Shown here piece by piece: positions 46,091 to 57,884 of a stretch of 64,000 bases of DNA. This DNA comes from Valencia hispanica (taxonomy: Eukaryota; Chordata; Actinopteri; Cyprinodontiformes; Valenciidae). How positions within the stretch are numbered: position 1 is the stretch's first letter; each line of letters starts with the position of its first letter. Under the pieces are notes generated by a model. It was not told where the DNA came from. It searched no databases and saw nothing but the letters and a program-made list of their open reading frames with translations. The translations under genes were made by a program, and so were the position numbers. The DNA is taken from the NCBI GenBank assembly GCA_963556495.2, contig OY747723.1, forward strand, positions 18,846,001 to 18,910,000, in the 5' to 3' direction.

Positions 46091-46265
46091 ATTAGCTAGT
46101 TGACACATACCTCTCTTCCTCCGGTAGAATTAGGGTTTCCTCTTCTGATGACGAGTCTTCAACACAAACCTCTGATGAACTATCATTCCAAATAATCGCC
46201 AGGGCTTCATCAGTGATGATTCTCTTCTCTTTAAGCGCCGTTTTTCGAACGCAAACAAAACAATC
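46091..46265 (-). other. Open acidic exon-like segment, possibly transposase-derived
   Basis: On the minus strand an open stretch reads KRIITDEALAIIWNDSS, then EVCVEDSSSEEETLILPEEE, followed by GAGAG|GTATGTG, a good splice donor. The acidic, Ser-rich composition resembles the N-terminus of piggyBac-type transposases, but I see neither a start codon nor the rest of such a gene. Function unknown. Confidence 0.3.
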
Positions 46266-47206
46266 GTAACTGAATCGTTCACTCTCACCTGATCACTGCG
46301 TCAGCGCTTGCCCCCGTGCAGTGTTGCCAACTGTCTCCGACAGAAAGTAGCTGAAATTGCCCCAGAAGTCGCTAGATGTCGCCAGATGACGTCATACGCT
46401 AATTTGCATAATGATGATGTCATCACGTGATGACGATTGAAACAAAGGAGGAAAAAATTATATTTAGGTTAGGATTTGATCATACAGGTTAAATAATACA
46501 TTATTCAAACATTTTTTAAATAATAAATTTTTTAAACAGGGGAAACATGCTACAGGGAAATGTGACTTTGTCTTCAAGAACAGACTGTGGAACATGTCCT
46601 ATTATTTTGCCTGAAGTAAACTGTTGAGAAACCTGGTAGCCTACAAAATTGACAAGATATCAAATTGCAACTGGACATCAAAGACCTTTTAAAAAAATTT
46701 AAAGTTCTGAAACATACCTTTGCTGAAATATCTCAAGAAGATGAAATTAATAGAGAAAATATAGTTGTTTTTTGTTTGTTTTTTAGTAGGTTACTTTGTA
46801 AAAATAAGTAGGGCATATTTAGCATGCATCAAATGTTTCTTGCCAACCGCCATTAAACAGAAGTTTATTGCTTATGATATTATTTTCAGTGGGTTTTTTT
46901 TGCCATAAGTTTTAAATGTCCTACATTTTTGAACTCACCATACATTTCGAACGTTCCTTGAATGCACCACAGGTGTGAAGTGCAGCGTAGTACAGACAAG
47001 CTTCTGCCTTAATTCCAGTTGAAAGATCGGTTTTATATACATGCAGATTTATTTTTTACTTTTGAATTTACATTAACTACAAAACAACTTTGTTTGTGAG
47101 TGGGTGAAATTAATGGAAAAAGGTTTATGATTGGTCAGTCGACATACTCTTTGAAATCACATGCGCAGATCATTCCCTTTCTGAGCGTCGGGAAGGAGCA
47201 AGCTGG

Positions 47207-48291
47207 GGGTGTTTCTCAATGCCAAGGAACCTCGCCTTGATATCTTGGTCCCGCCCCGGTTGCCTAGGAGATTCAAATTCAAATTCAATTCAAAATTACT
47301 TTATTAATCCCAAAGGGAAATTAAATGTTGTTGTAACTCATTATGCAAGTTCCTTCAAAGATTTGTTGTAGATGCTGATGGCTGTGGGTAGGGATGATCT
47401 CTTGTAGCGCTCTGCAGATCTGAAGAAGCCTCTGACTGAAGACGCTCTGTAGTTGTATGACAGTCTGATGTATAGGATGCTCTGGATCTATGGCGTCTTC
47501 TTTTCAACTCATCAGGGTTTTGTGGCTGTAGTTGAGGTATTATTTGAGCTTTTGTGATGTTAATCAGCTGCTGCCAGTTGTAAACCACCTTGTTGCCATG
47601 GTTATGCATCATAACAAATGTCCAAAAATAAAAAGTATCAGCAAAAATCCTTCCAGCTGCACAGCATTCAAAACCAGAGAGAACAGTTGTCCACAAAAAC
47701 AATGTTTCTACCAGAAATGGAAGAATTAAAGTTTAAAAAAAGAAAAAAATATGAACCAAAGTAACAGAGCTACTCCAACATGCTGCCACCTTGAGCGGCA
47801 CAATTCCGGAATATGTTACGTCATCAAGATACGTCATCAGGGACCGCTAAGGTGTGTTCCAATGTTCATGTGCTACCTAGGCGTCTGTCCTCCGTTTGTC
47901 TGCCGTTTAGCTAACTGACCGAGGATACATGGGAGGTTCCTTGATGCCTTCCCTTGGTCAAAAATTTCCCAGAATACATCGAGGTATTTTCGAAGTTGCG
48001 GCTTCGGTTGCTAGCAGGTACTAACTCGCTTTCACATTTGATTTAACCAATATATACACAATTAAAACAAGGAAAACTCTCGTTATACATCTATATTGAA
48101 ACTTATACGTATAAAATATAACAATAGGCGTGACGTAAACAGAGCGCGTAAGCAAAAGGCGGGTACTAGGCAGCCACGGTCACGTGATGTAAGTCTGTTC
48201 CATTTAACAGTTTTCTTCAACCAAGGCAGGACAGTGTCCTCGTAAGCAAGGTGCCTCGCCTACCGAGGCGCCTTGACATTGAGAAACACCC
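47207..48291. mobile_element. Harbinger-like inverted-repeat element nested in the second hAT
   Basis: GGGTGTTTCTCAATGCCAAG at the left and, inverted, GGGTGTTTCTCAATGTCAAG at the right, with inner GCCTCG/CGAGGC words. The ends resemble PIF/Harbinger miniature elements of fish; I could not settle the 3-bp duplication. A short LINE is inserted near its left end. Confidence 0.65.
47271..47710 (-). pseudogene. Internally deleted Rex1-type LINE, ~440 bp
   Basis: The 3' end (attactttattaatcccaaa on the plus strand, inverted LINE tail) is followed by coding remnants of the reverse transcriptase tail (GDGCG-type block near 47375 and LQSEASSDLQS in a shifted frame). At about 47510 it changes to a different part that on the minus strand opens with a Met at 47702 and reads VVYNWQQLINITKAQI. 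It looks like the 5' part joined to the 3' end with the body removed. The 3' end closely resembles the element at 50875-51680. Confidence 0.55.
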
Positions 48292-49369
48292 GTCTCAAAA
48301 CTGCAGGAAATATCTGCGACAAAGTTTCACAGAAAGTAGCTAAGGGTGGTCAGAAATGTCGCTAGATTTGTCACTGGGCGCTTTTTGGAAAAAAATCATT
48401 AAGGGGGTCTGAAAAGTCGTTAGATATAGCGACAAAGTCGCTAAGTTGGCAACACTGCCTCCGTGCTAAACAAAATCTGTTTTTAGAATTACGCAGACCT
48501 GTAACTCCAGTTTCTATTGGCCGATTTGGATGATTGACATATGGTTAGAATCGTAAGATCCTATAGAATCACGCAGACATCAGAACTTTGAAGTAGATTG
48601 GACAAAGCAAATGTTTACATGGGGAAAGTTCACAGTGTGCATGACAGACAAGGTTGAGCCACCTCGAATCAAATGTAAAAAATAATGGCAAAGGATTACG
48701 TTTTTTTCACTTTTTCTTTTCTAAATACACACTGGGTATTTTAGTTATTCTGGAAATACAGTCATATCACGGTGGAATATTCTTTTCAGCACGGAAAAAA
48801 CAAAGGTAAGAAAAAAATTATCCTCTTGTTTTTCAAATGCTGTACGTATTTTTGGGCTTATTTTGCTGCTCATTTGCTGAAATTTGCACATCGCATGATA
48901 AAACGTGCAGCTTTAGAATCTGTGAGATGCTGGCTTTCATGGAAGGCAAAGTTTGCTCGGTTCTGTTCGGCAGGTTGACCGACAGGTTCGGTTGAATGTG
49001 TTCATGTAAAAATCGCAAAATAGCACAACTGCTCTTTTAATTGTTTTGTCTTGGAGGTCACAAAAAGATTTATGAGTCTTTAGCTGAGATTCTGAGGTTT
49101 ATAATGATAGGACATGCTTAGCAATCAGTGACCACAGGTCAACTAAATTCGGACATTTCCCCGCCCTTCCCCCACAGTGACCCAGCGGCGGGGGCTGTGG
49201 GGTGGAACAGGTTATGTAACGAGTAACGACATCATATTTTCGAAAGTAATTCTAATGTCATTACAGTGTTTGCCGCAGTAACGCGTTACACTACTACGTT
49301 ACAAAAATAGTAATGTCATTACAGTAACTAGTTACTTTGTAACGCGTTACACCCAACACTGATTACAAG

Positions 49370-50204
49370 GGGAGTAGATAGGACCAAGAAAACATGCAGG
49401 AATGAAATGGAAAGAAAACAAAACAGATCATGATCATCTAAACTGAATCTGTGAGGATAATCAGTTCTATCAGACTCAGTAAAGTTCATTTATGGGTTTT
49501 AAAGTTCTGTTAGCATATCTGCAAACATGTCATAGCTCTTCATTAGCATCAGCCTCTGTTGGAGGAGATGTCAGTAGGTAATGATGAGCCAATCAGAGGC
49601 AGACTTTAGGGTAACTTAAAACGTCATGTTACACAGCCAATAATACATTATATTGGGTTCTTTAAAAAAGTAATCTTTAGGACAAGAAAAAGAATAAAAA
49701 GAGCGAAAATCTTTCTTGGTGAAGGCTCATGACCGGTGCCGTTTTGCAATTTTTAAAAATAATCCTTTTATTAAAAATACATACTCAAAATTCTTAATTT
49801 GTAAATATTCAATCATATCAGAGAAACTGGCATTCACTGTCATTTATTCATACAAAACTCTTTGAGAAGACAACCGATGAGGTCATAAAAATATTCACAT
49901 TTTGGAGACTTAGCTATCTGCATGGTTTCGATATTATTTTGACTTAAACTGAAAGCTTGGTGAAGATATTTTAAAGTGTAAAACGTTTTGCTCGGTACAA
50001 GGTCAGATATCAGTGCAAAATGCAGTGTTAAAACAGAGGCGTTTATTATGAAGGGGAAAAAGTCCAAACCTACATATCTCTATGTAAAAAAGCTATTGTT
50101 CCCGCTCCTTTGTAACATAAATTAACTGTGGTGTGTCACATCATTGGAAAGCTGAGAACATTTTTTCTAGTCACACAAAAGTCTCAATCAAGGAAACACT
50201 TAAA
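49370..50204. other. Unassigned sequence
   Basis: AT-rich with no recognised gene or element ends. Confidence 0.4.
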
Positions 50205-50560
50205 TAAGACCTGCCTGACAAAGTGAGGTAGACCAAAAATCCTCTAAAGCCAGACATCATGCTGAGATCCAAAGAAAATCAGGAACAAATGAGAAACAAA
50301 TCAATGGAGTTCTATCAATGTGGAAAAGGTTATAAGCCATTTCTAAAGCGTTGGGACTCCAGTGAACCACAGTGAAAGCCATTATCCTGAAATAAAAAAA
50401 AAAAACATGGAACATTGTTGAACCTTCCCAGGACTGGATGGCCACCCACAATTACCCCAATAGCGACAACTCATCCAAGAGGTCTCGAAAGACCATACAA
50501 CCATAAGAACTGCAGGCCTCACCTGCCTTAGCTAAGGTCAGTGTTCTTGACTCAACCATG
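50205..50560 (+). pseudogene. Tc1-like transposase relic, N-terminal part
   Basis: A leader with cctgacaaagtgaggtagac precedes an ATG at 50259 that opens MLRSKENQEQMRNKS, then EFYQCGKGYKPF, the first helix-turn-helix of a Tc1 transposase. Frame breaks follow; NLPRTGWPPTITP matches the hook between the two DNA-binding helices, and sequence to about 50555 the second one. The catalytic domain is absent. Confidence 0.75.
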
Positions 50561-50874
50561 GTTTATTTGTGGACGTAGCATATGAGCATTGCACTTTTTA
50601 CCAAAGAAGGAGGAGCTGAGGAAGAAACTGTTGAAATTTATTTTGCAACACCACCAGCAAAGTAAGTTAAGGAAAATATTTGAAGGCAGCATAAGAGTCC
50701 CATTGCTGTTAACCAATCAGAGGCAAGACGTTTGCATATTGTGAATAATAATGAGTTAGACTCGTGATTCTGACGTTTCCCTCCACCCACTCCTCTGACA
50801 AACTACAACCTCCTGAAACAGGAGCAAGTGAGCATTTATTCCACATAAAACGGCTCATTCAAATTCAATTCAAT
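50561..50874. other. Unassigned sequence
   Basis: No features recognised. Confidence 0.4.
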
Positions 50875-51680
50875 TCAAAAATACTTTATTGATCCCAGAG
50901 GGAAATTAAGTGTAGGTATAGCTCATATGATTCATTCTTTAAGGAGTTGTTGTAGATGGTGATGGCTGTGGGCAGGAAGGATTTCCTGGAGCGGTCTGTA
51001 TTCCAGCGAAACTGAAGAAGCCTCCGACTGAAGACGCTCTGTTGTTGTATGACTGTCTCATGAAGAGGATGCTCAGGGTTGTCCATAATTTTTTAGATTT
51101 TATGAAGAATCCTTCTTTGCATTATCATCTCCAGATTTTCCACAGTTGTCCCAAGAACAGAACCAGCCTTCTTTATCAGGTTGTTGAGCCTATTTAAGTC
51201 CCTGGCTCTGATGCTGCTACCCCAACAGATGACGGCTGAAGAGATTACACTCTCCACAACAGACTTGTAGAAGATCTCCAGCATCTTGCTGCAAACCTTG
51301 AAGGACCTAAGCTTCCTCAAGAAGTACAGTCTGCTCTGTTCCTTCTTGTAGACGGTTTCACTGTTGCGCCTCCAGTCCAGTCTGTTGTCAAGGTGAACTC
51401 CGAGGTATTTATACTCACTGGAGAAATCAAAGAACATGATCCTCACAGTGCTGCCTGCTTTTTGCAGATGACAGTGGGTTGGTTGAAGTAGGTGGATGAT
51501 GGCATCTTCAACTCCAACTCCACAGCGATAAGCAAACTGCAGTGGGTCCTGATACGTTCTTGTTCGCTTATTTAGGGGTGCCAACAGGAGTCTCTCCAGG
51601 ACCTTCATGATGTGGGATGTCAGGGCAACGGGTCTATAGTCATTGATGACTGATAAGGCATTCATTCATACTGGAGACAA
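50875..51680 (-). pseudogene. Rex1-type LINE with reverse transcriptase core deleted
   Basis: The minus strand opens near 51660 with VINDYRPVALTSHIMKVLER, continues to STVRIMFFDFSS (motif A) and then jumps at about 51420 to EYKYLGVHLDNRLDW. Motif B and the catalytic YADD-type box, about 100 residues in this family, are gone, yet the joined frame stays open to 51093. A further block (SVFSRRLLQFRWNTDRSRKSFLPTAITIYN) lies at 51040-50930 and the tail is taaagtatttttgaattgaa. The 5' part is truncated. Confidence 0.8.
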
Positions 51681-53164
51681 CAGCAAATGTATTGAAAAAA
51701 CGAGTGAATGAGAACTTTAAGAGAACTAGGAGTGTGTTTCATCATATTTATGCCAGGACACAGGAAGTCATGGATTTCTAATAAAAAGTTGAAGAAATAA
51801 TTTAGTTATATCAAGTATTTTTAATTCTTAAATAGATGTATTCATACACTGGCCGTTTCTACATTTTAAATTGTGAGATTACACTACTTCAATAAACGAT
51901 GGCTTTATTTCAATACTTATTACACATCTTCATCGCAAAATGTTTCCTCCTAACACTTTGACACTTAGCCCAACGAGAGTAACAGCAGCTCCTTGTTTTT
52001 AAGTGAAAATGAAGATGCTGCAGATGTCCCTCAGGGTTGAAGCAGGTAAACTGTCTTGAATTAGACTTTCTCTCTCTACACACTCCAGCATTTTTCAAGT
52101 GGAACAACTTGAACATCTCGACCGGCGAAAATAATTGAAGCTAAGCGAGCTAAATTGCTTTTAAGTGCAATCCAGCTCTTGAGTCATTTTTAAGCTAATT
52201 ATGTCAAAATATCTGATTATTCACCAAATTAGTCGGGAGGTAAAAACATGGATGAAGGAGCAGATGAGAAACCGGAGAGCAGGCGAGGGACTGGGAGTGC
52301 AGGGAAATTATAAGATGGCAAAAAGAATGGGAGGAAAAAGGTGTTCCGGTTGAACATTGTTTTTTTTCTGGGTAGCTCTTAAGCTTGTGATGAATGACTT
52401 TCTCTGTGTTACAGAAAACAAAGTGGCCCTCGAGGAGCCCTTTGCAATCACAAGTTTTCTCCTAGTATGACAGTAACAAAGTGAATGAAAGGAAAGAGAT
52501 TTTGAACTAGCAACAGATTGCCTCACTGTATTAAAACATAGGCTTCCAATTGGGTGATGGTACATGTTAACATGATCAAGTTTGGTCGACTGAACAAGAG
52601 AAAAAAAATGCTTCTGCCATTGGTGACTATATACTGGACAGAAAGTGTAATCAGTGCAATTTGCTCAAGGAAGAAATGATAGTTGTTAATCCCATGAGCT
52701 GTGCCTTGCATCTGACATTGCTGACTCTCGATACCAACCTCAATTTTTCAGAGGCGCCTGGAAATCAATTTGTTCTTGAGATGCTCCGACCTTTTCCTTC
52801 ACCTTTTGATTCTTTCAAAATTCCTATTGATTGGTTTAACTTGCAAGGATCCAAACACATTTGCTGTAGCCTTCCACTAGATTATTAGATTTGGATTGGC
52901 AATCTTCGTTTCCCTTTACCTAAAGCTACATTAATCAACGTGTATTGATATCACTGATAAATTCCTGTAGGTCTGCTCTCGTGAGTGTGCTCATGTTGTG
53001 TGTTTTATCCTGAGCTAACAAAAAAGCTAAAAAAAATTGGCAACTCATTTCTAAACCGATTTATTTGTAAGGTATATACCATGCAACAACAGATGTGTCT
53101 TATCAAATATCAACTAGTTAAAATCAAAGTATCATCTGTGATTGCACAATGTGTCAAAAGATGA
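51681..53164. other. Unassigned, mostly unique sequence
   Basis: No element ends or convincing exons. Open frames at 52300-52890 lack domain signatures. Confidence 0.4.
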
Positions 53165-53715
53165 AGCAGCATGGCTACAGCCGCAGAAGACAACACCATC
53201 TTTGACTATTATCAACTAAGAAAAAGGAAATGTGAGCCACAGTTTACTCAAGTTCTCCAGATTGGACAATAACAGATTGGTAAAACTTTACATTTGAATT
53301 TGACATTAAAACAAAACATGCAAACCTGGATCTATTGTCCTTACTTCAATGGATCTGGCAAGATACTGGTGGTGAGAATTGTACTGACACATTTTGAGCT
53401 CATTGGGCCCATATGCACATTGTTTAAATCAAACAGCCTACCTGAGTATTGCTGTTGATCATGTCCATCCTTTATGTAAGGTGACCTTTCAGAGAGGAAC
53501 AACAGATGCCAGGCTTGGCTAAGAAATTGATTTAATCAACCTATCAGATAGAACTGCAAGACGTGAATTCCAAAAGCTGTTGCAACCTACCTGAGCATTC
53601 TGGCTGACCATGTTCATCCAATTATTTTGGAAGACATATAGCCAACAAATCAGCAGCACCTTTCTGGTGCTATTATGTCTGTATGGACCAAAATCTCTGA
53701 GGGCTGTCTATGACA
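53165..53715 (+). pseudogene. Tc1-like transposase relics, two overlapping pieces
   Basis: The first piece (53165-53490) begins ggctacagccgcagaagaca and runs through blocks equivalent to the middle of a fish Tc1-like transposase, ending gatcatgtccatcc. The second (53584-53705) starts with the same cctacctgagcatt...gaccatgttcatcc segment again and then jumps to the C-terminal region (tgtatggaccaaaatctctg). Neither has an open frame. Same family as 4686-4882 and 59636-60028. Confidence 0.65.
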
Positions 53716-56700
53716 ATCTTGCCTCTCACCTAATGACCGTGAGATTGGACATAGCCACCCTTACCGACACTGCACAAAAATGGGTAATAGATTATGTATG
53801 GATAGATTGATAAATGTTTATGACATCTTCTTGGATCTTGGTAGCCAAAAACAACAATGACTGTTAAATCTTCACACTGTACCTCAAGCAAGCTTGGATT
53901 CTGTGCCTCTACACTCTTTCCTCCAGATTCTGGTATTTGAGTCCTAAATACAATACAATATTCATTTTCATCCAAAAAAGGACCCTTGACCACTGTGCAA
54001 TAGTTTTGTAAATTTTCTCTTTAGGCCAAGTAAGTATGTTAGTAAAGAGTGGTATAACATAGGAAAAGCAACAATTGTATTGCCATGTCGTGGATACATC
54101 TTGAAGCTTGAAGCACATCACCACTCACTGTGCGAGCCTTGACACTGCTCCCCAAATTATTGAATGAACTTTACTGAACAATACCGTCACAGCTAAGGTC
54201 AGCACTATTGGTCATGCACCTTTTACTACTGTACTTTTTCTTTCCAGTCCCCCCGCCTTTTCGGATGTTAGATTGTGAAGATAACCAACTCTGATATATA
54301 TATAATATAATATATAATTTTTTTGCAATGATCTGTAAATTTGGGTTGCATTCAATGAGATATACAATGAAAGATATGAAGAGTGGCTCAAAAGCTCTGT
54401 TTCTTGTATGAAAATGTTATCACTCTTAATATCCAACTACTCAAGCAACTGCAATGTTGCATTGTTTATATCAATCACTATATTATCACAAAGCTAGACA
54501 TGTCTGAGGCAGGAGACTCTTCAAACATCTATAAATTAACAATGTGGAGACTTTTTGAAAACCACAGCTTATGTTTATCTGGTTGGGAAATGAATTGAGA
54601 GTGGATAAAGCACATAGAAAATGAACAGGGTAAGACGAGGTAAACAAATGCGAATGGAGTAAACAAGATAGACGAGAAGCAATTGGAACAGGTTTAAGAT
54701 TCGGGAGATAAACTGGGAGAAAACAATTTTCTTTCAAAATGCTAAATATCTCATTTGGAAAATCAATAACCTCAATGATAAATTTATTGCTGGGATGAAA
54801 GGACAACGTATTATGGCTTGCCATTAAAATTTGCTGAGTCACACTAAATTTGCTGTTGCGTTAAATAGTGTGCCTTTGCATAGCAGAGCCTTATGAGCAT
54901 TTCGTTTTACATTAGGCAGGAATTAAAAGTCGTTTTAATGATAGATTAGTTGGACTTTTTCACTTCTTTGGGATGCTGATTACAAGGTGAACATACTATA
55001 AATATATTTTTAGATACTTCAAAGATTTCCAGCAATTTGATTAGTAATTTGTCTCGTATTCCTAATTATATCTTGATTGCTTGAGAGCAAAACAGAATAA
55101 AAATGTAATTGTCTAATTAATCGTCATTAATTTAGATTTAGCCATTAAATTGCGGAGATATTTAATTCATGGCATTGGAGTGAGTTATGAAGAGGATCCT
55201 CGGGAGCTTTGAGATGGGATGTAGAGTTGTATTTGTGAGGAAGTTAAACATGCTCATTGAAGGGGGGTCTGTAAAAAGTATTCAGTTCTAAACATGTCTG
55301 TAACAGATAGACATTAAAGAAAAGGACTAAGTTAGTCACATTAAAAGAGTTTGTAGTAAAAAATTATGTTTGCTGTTCTGCATTAATGCAGCTAGTCTTT
55401 CCGGACCATTTTTTGTGGTTTAATTTAGTTTTTTCTAATTTTCCTTTTGTCTTCAACATGAAAGTTACTCAGCATTTTAAAAAAAGCAGAGATTCAGAAA
55501 TTTAGAAAGTTCCAAGCGACGCTCTATGGATTTTTTTTTAGCATTATCCCTGTGCCTCTATTAGAGTGATGTCATGTTGTTTTGAATTTGTAGAAAATTA
55601 AATAAGTCCTCAGAATGGTTCACTCAAACTACGCTACCCAAACTGGGTCTTAGTATTAGTTGATCGTGGCTATTTAAAGCAACTCGAAATAAAATAGTTT
55701 ATTGTGTTTTGATACAATGCAACATTAATATAAACAGTTTACATTGTCAAATGAATCAGTTTATAAGTTTGTTGCTGTTTCTTAGCTCAGAAACATCCAT
55801 GCTATGCAAAATTCTGCAAAGACTGGAGTAAACTGTTGGATTTTATGTCTGACTATCAGTTGTGCAGTGACATGAAAGAGCGAACATGTCGGTGCTTTTC
55901 CAAGGTCTTAAATTTGTTTGGAAAATTATCCCAGCAGACTCACAATTGGCGGATCAGGATCACTAACACAGTCGGCAATCTCCATCAATTTCAGTTTAGT
56001 GTAGAAAAGTGGGTGTTTCAAGAGAAAACAGCAACGAACTTGACAAAGCTTTTCTGTGAAAGAGAAGACTAATGTTTATATCCATGAATATAATGCTGTC
56101 TTTGAGTTTTACACATTCAAGTTGAGTCATTTTAAATAGCTTAAATCAGTTGCAAGTGGGGATATGGGTGACTAGAGCCTTCTACCTCTGAGGATTCACT
56201 TTCAAAAAATTCACTGTGTTAGGACATCTAAACCTAAAACTTAAACCTACTTTAATGACTTCTGTTTGTTAAACCCCCATCACTGTATTGCATATATTGC
56301 TTGTTTATTCCAGTTTGAAAAGATCCACATAAAACTACCTTTTTTCTAATACGATAACACAAAAACTTTTAAGATAATATGCAGAGGCAACTGTCTCTAA
56401 TGTTCTCATATTTGGAGTTCGAGCTAGAAACAAAAGAGCAGGGTTTGATTCCCTGAATGAACAAGACAAATATGCAATGTGATAGCATAAAATACAAAAA
56501 AGAAGGAAATACCTTTGACAGTTGGGGGAAGAGGACCAACATGCCATCCTGACCAAATGATGCATTGTCATGAGCAAGCTTTGTGCAGCTTAGATCTTGT
56601 TCTCAACCATAACTGAGGTTAATTAAACGTAAATGCACAAGAGGTGTTAAAACTGCCTGGATGATGGTCATACAGAAGCATTTCTGTGTGTAATCCTACA

Positions 56701-56737
56701 GCTACGTAGTTTTTAGGGTGTTTTTTATGTTATGTTA
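53716..56737. other. Unassigned; 54840-55240 possibly conserved
   Basis: No gene or repeat ends. The part near 55080-55200 is dense in TAATTA/ATTAAT words, as seen in many developmental enhancers of vertebrates; this is only suggestive. Confidence 0.35.
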
Positions 56738-57556
56738 CATATTTGTATGTGGAGATTATTGTGGACTTTAGGAAGCACACAGCCCCTCTCCCCTCCACCA
56801 TCCTGACTGAAACCCCCATCACCACTGTGGACTCATTCCGCTTCCTGGGCACCAACATTGCCCAGGACCTCAAGTGGGAACCCACCATCACCTCCCTCAT
56901 AATGAAGTCCCAGAAGACGATGTACTTCCTGAGGGAGCTAAAGAAATGCAACCTGCCTCCACGGACGATGGCGCAGTTCTACACTGCAATCATCAAGTCC
57001 ATCCTCCCCCCCCCCCCCCCCCCCCATCACCGTGTGGTGTACTGGAGCTACCATTGGGACAAACAGAGACTGCAGCATGTGGTGCACTCTGCTGAGAAGG
57101 TGATTGGCTGCAGGCTCCCATGTCTGCAGGACCTGTACACCTCCAGGACACTTAAGCATGCAGATTGGATCACAGCTGACCCTTCTCATCCTGGATACAG
57201 ACTTTTTGACCTGCTCCCCTCAGGCAGAAGCTTCCGGCCCATTCGGACCAGAACCTCTCGACATAAGAACAGTTTCTTCCCCTCTGCTGTTGGTCTCATA
57301 AACAATGACCCTAAAACTGTTCCCACCACCTGCTCTGTTTCAGTCACATGACCATGTGTTGTGTTTTCGCACCTGTCTGACTTTGCACTGATCATAACCT
57401 GCACTCATGTATATATTAATCTTTTTACCATATATATATATATTTTTTTTTGCATGTTTGGAAGTGTTCATTTTATTTTTGCACAAAGTACTGCAACAAT
57501 TTCCTAATGTTGTGAATCTGTTCACACATATGGCAATAAAACCTTTCTTATTCTGA
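56738..57556 (+). pseudogene. Rex1-type LINE, 3' fragment with poly-C expansion
   Basis: The open frame (56743-57351) reads VEIIVDFRKHTAPLPSTI, VDSFRFLGTNIAQDLKWE, YFLRELKKCNLPPRTMAQFY and, near the end, FRPIRTRTSRHKNSFFPSAV. It is the palm-to-C-terminal part of a Rex1-type reverse transcriptase, closely related to 42270-43458. A run of 20 C at 57006-57025 adds six prolines and shifts the frame; a second change near 57056 restores it. The 3' end has gcaataaaacctttcttatt. Confidence 0.8.
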
Positions 57557-57797
57557 AATATTGCTAATGTGTGGGAACTATGATTTAAAAACATGTATTA
57601 AAAGGAAATTATCTAATTAAAATAAAATCAGGTCAGTGAAAGCCAGTGATGTTATTCATTTTGTGGTGTTATAATTTATTTTTAATCAGCCGTAATGACT
57701 AAACACCAACATGATTCTAAGTTGACACAGCAAAACCAAAGGAATGGGTCTAAAATTCTTTATGAAGCAAAATCTATCAGGGTTCATATCCTCTAAG

Positions 57798-57884
<87 letters not shown>
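57798..57884. repeat. (TAA)n microsatellite
   Basis: About 28 trinucleotide units without interruption. Confidence 0.98.

Larger units (their letters stand above)
46319..48458. mobile_element. Second hAT-like element nested in the first
   Basis: The ends are CAGTGTTGCCAACTGTCTCC and, inverted, CAGTGTTGCCAACTTAGCGA. The flanks CCCCCGTG (46311-46318) and CCTCCGTG (48459-48466) are an 8-bp duplication with one change. Both ends carry repeated GTCGCTAGAT-like words just inside. No transposase frame. It carries a further insertion at 47207-48291. Confidence 0.8.
44749..49361. mobile_element. Non-autonomous hAT element, 4.6 kb, with nested insertions
   Basis: The ends are CAGTGTTGGGGTAGTTACTC and, inverted, CAGTGTTGGGTGTAACGCGT, followed on both sides by repeated AGTAAC/GTTACT words that are typical binding sites at hAT ends. 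The 8-bp target duplication ATTACAAG is perfect (44741-44748 and 49362-49369). No hAT transposase frame is present. It contains two TA runs, hairpins at 45249-45390 and 45728-45811, and a second hAT-like element at 46319-48458. Confidence 0.9.
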
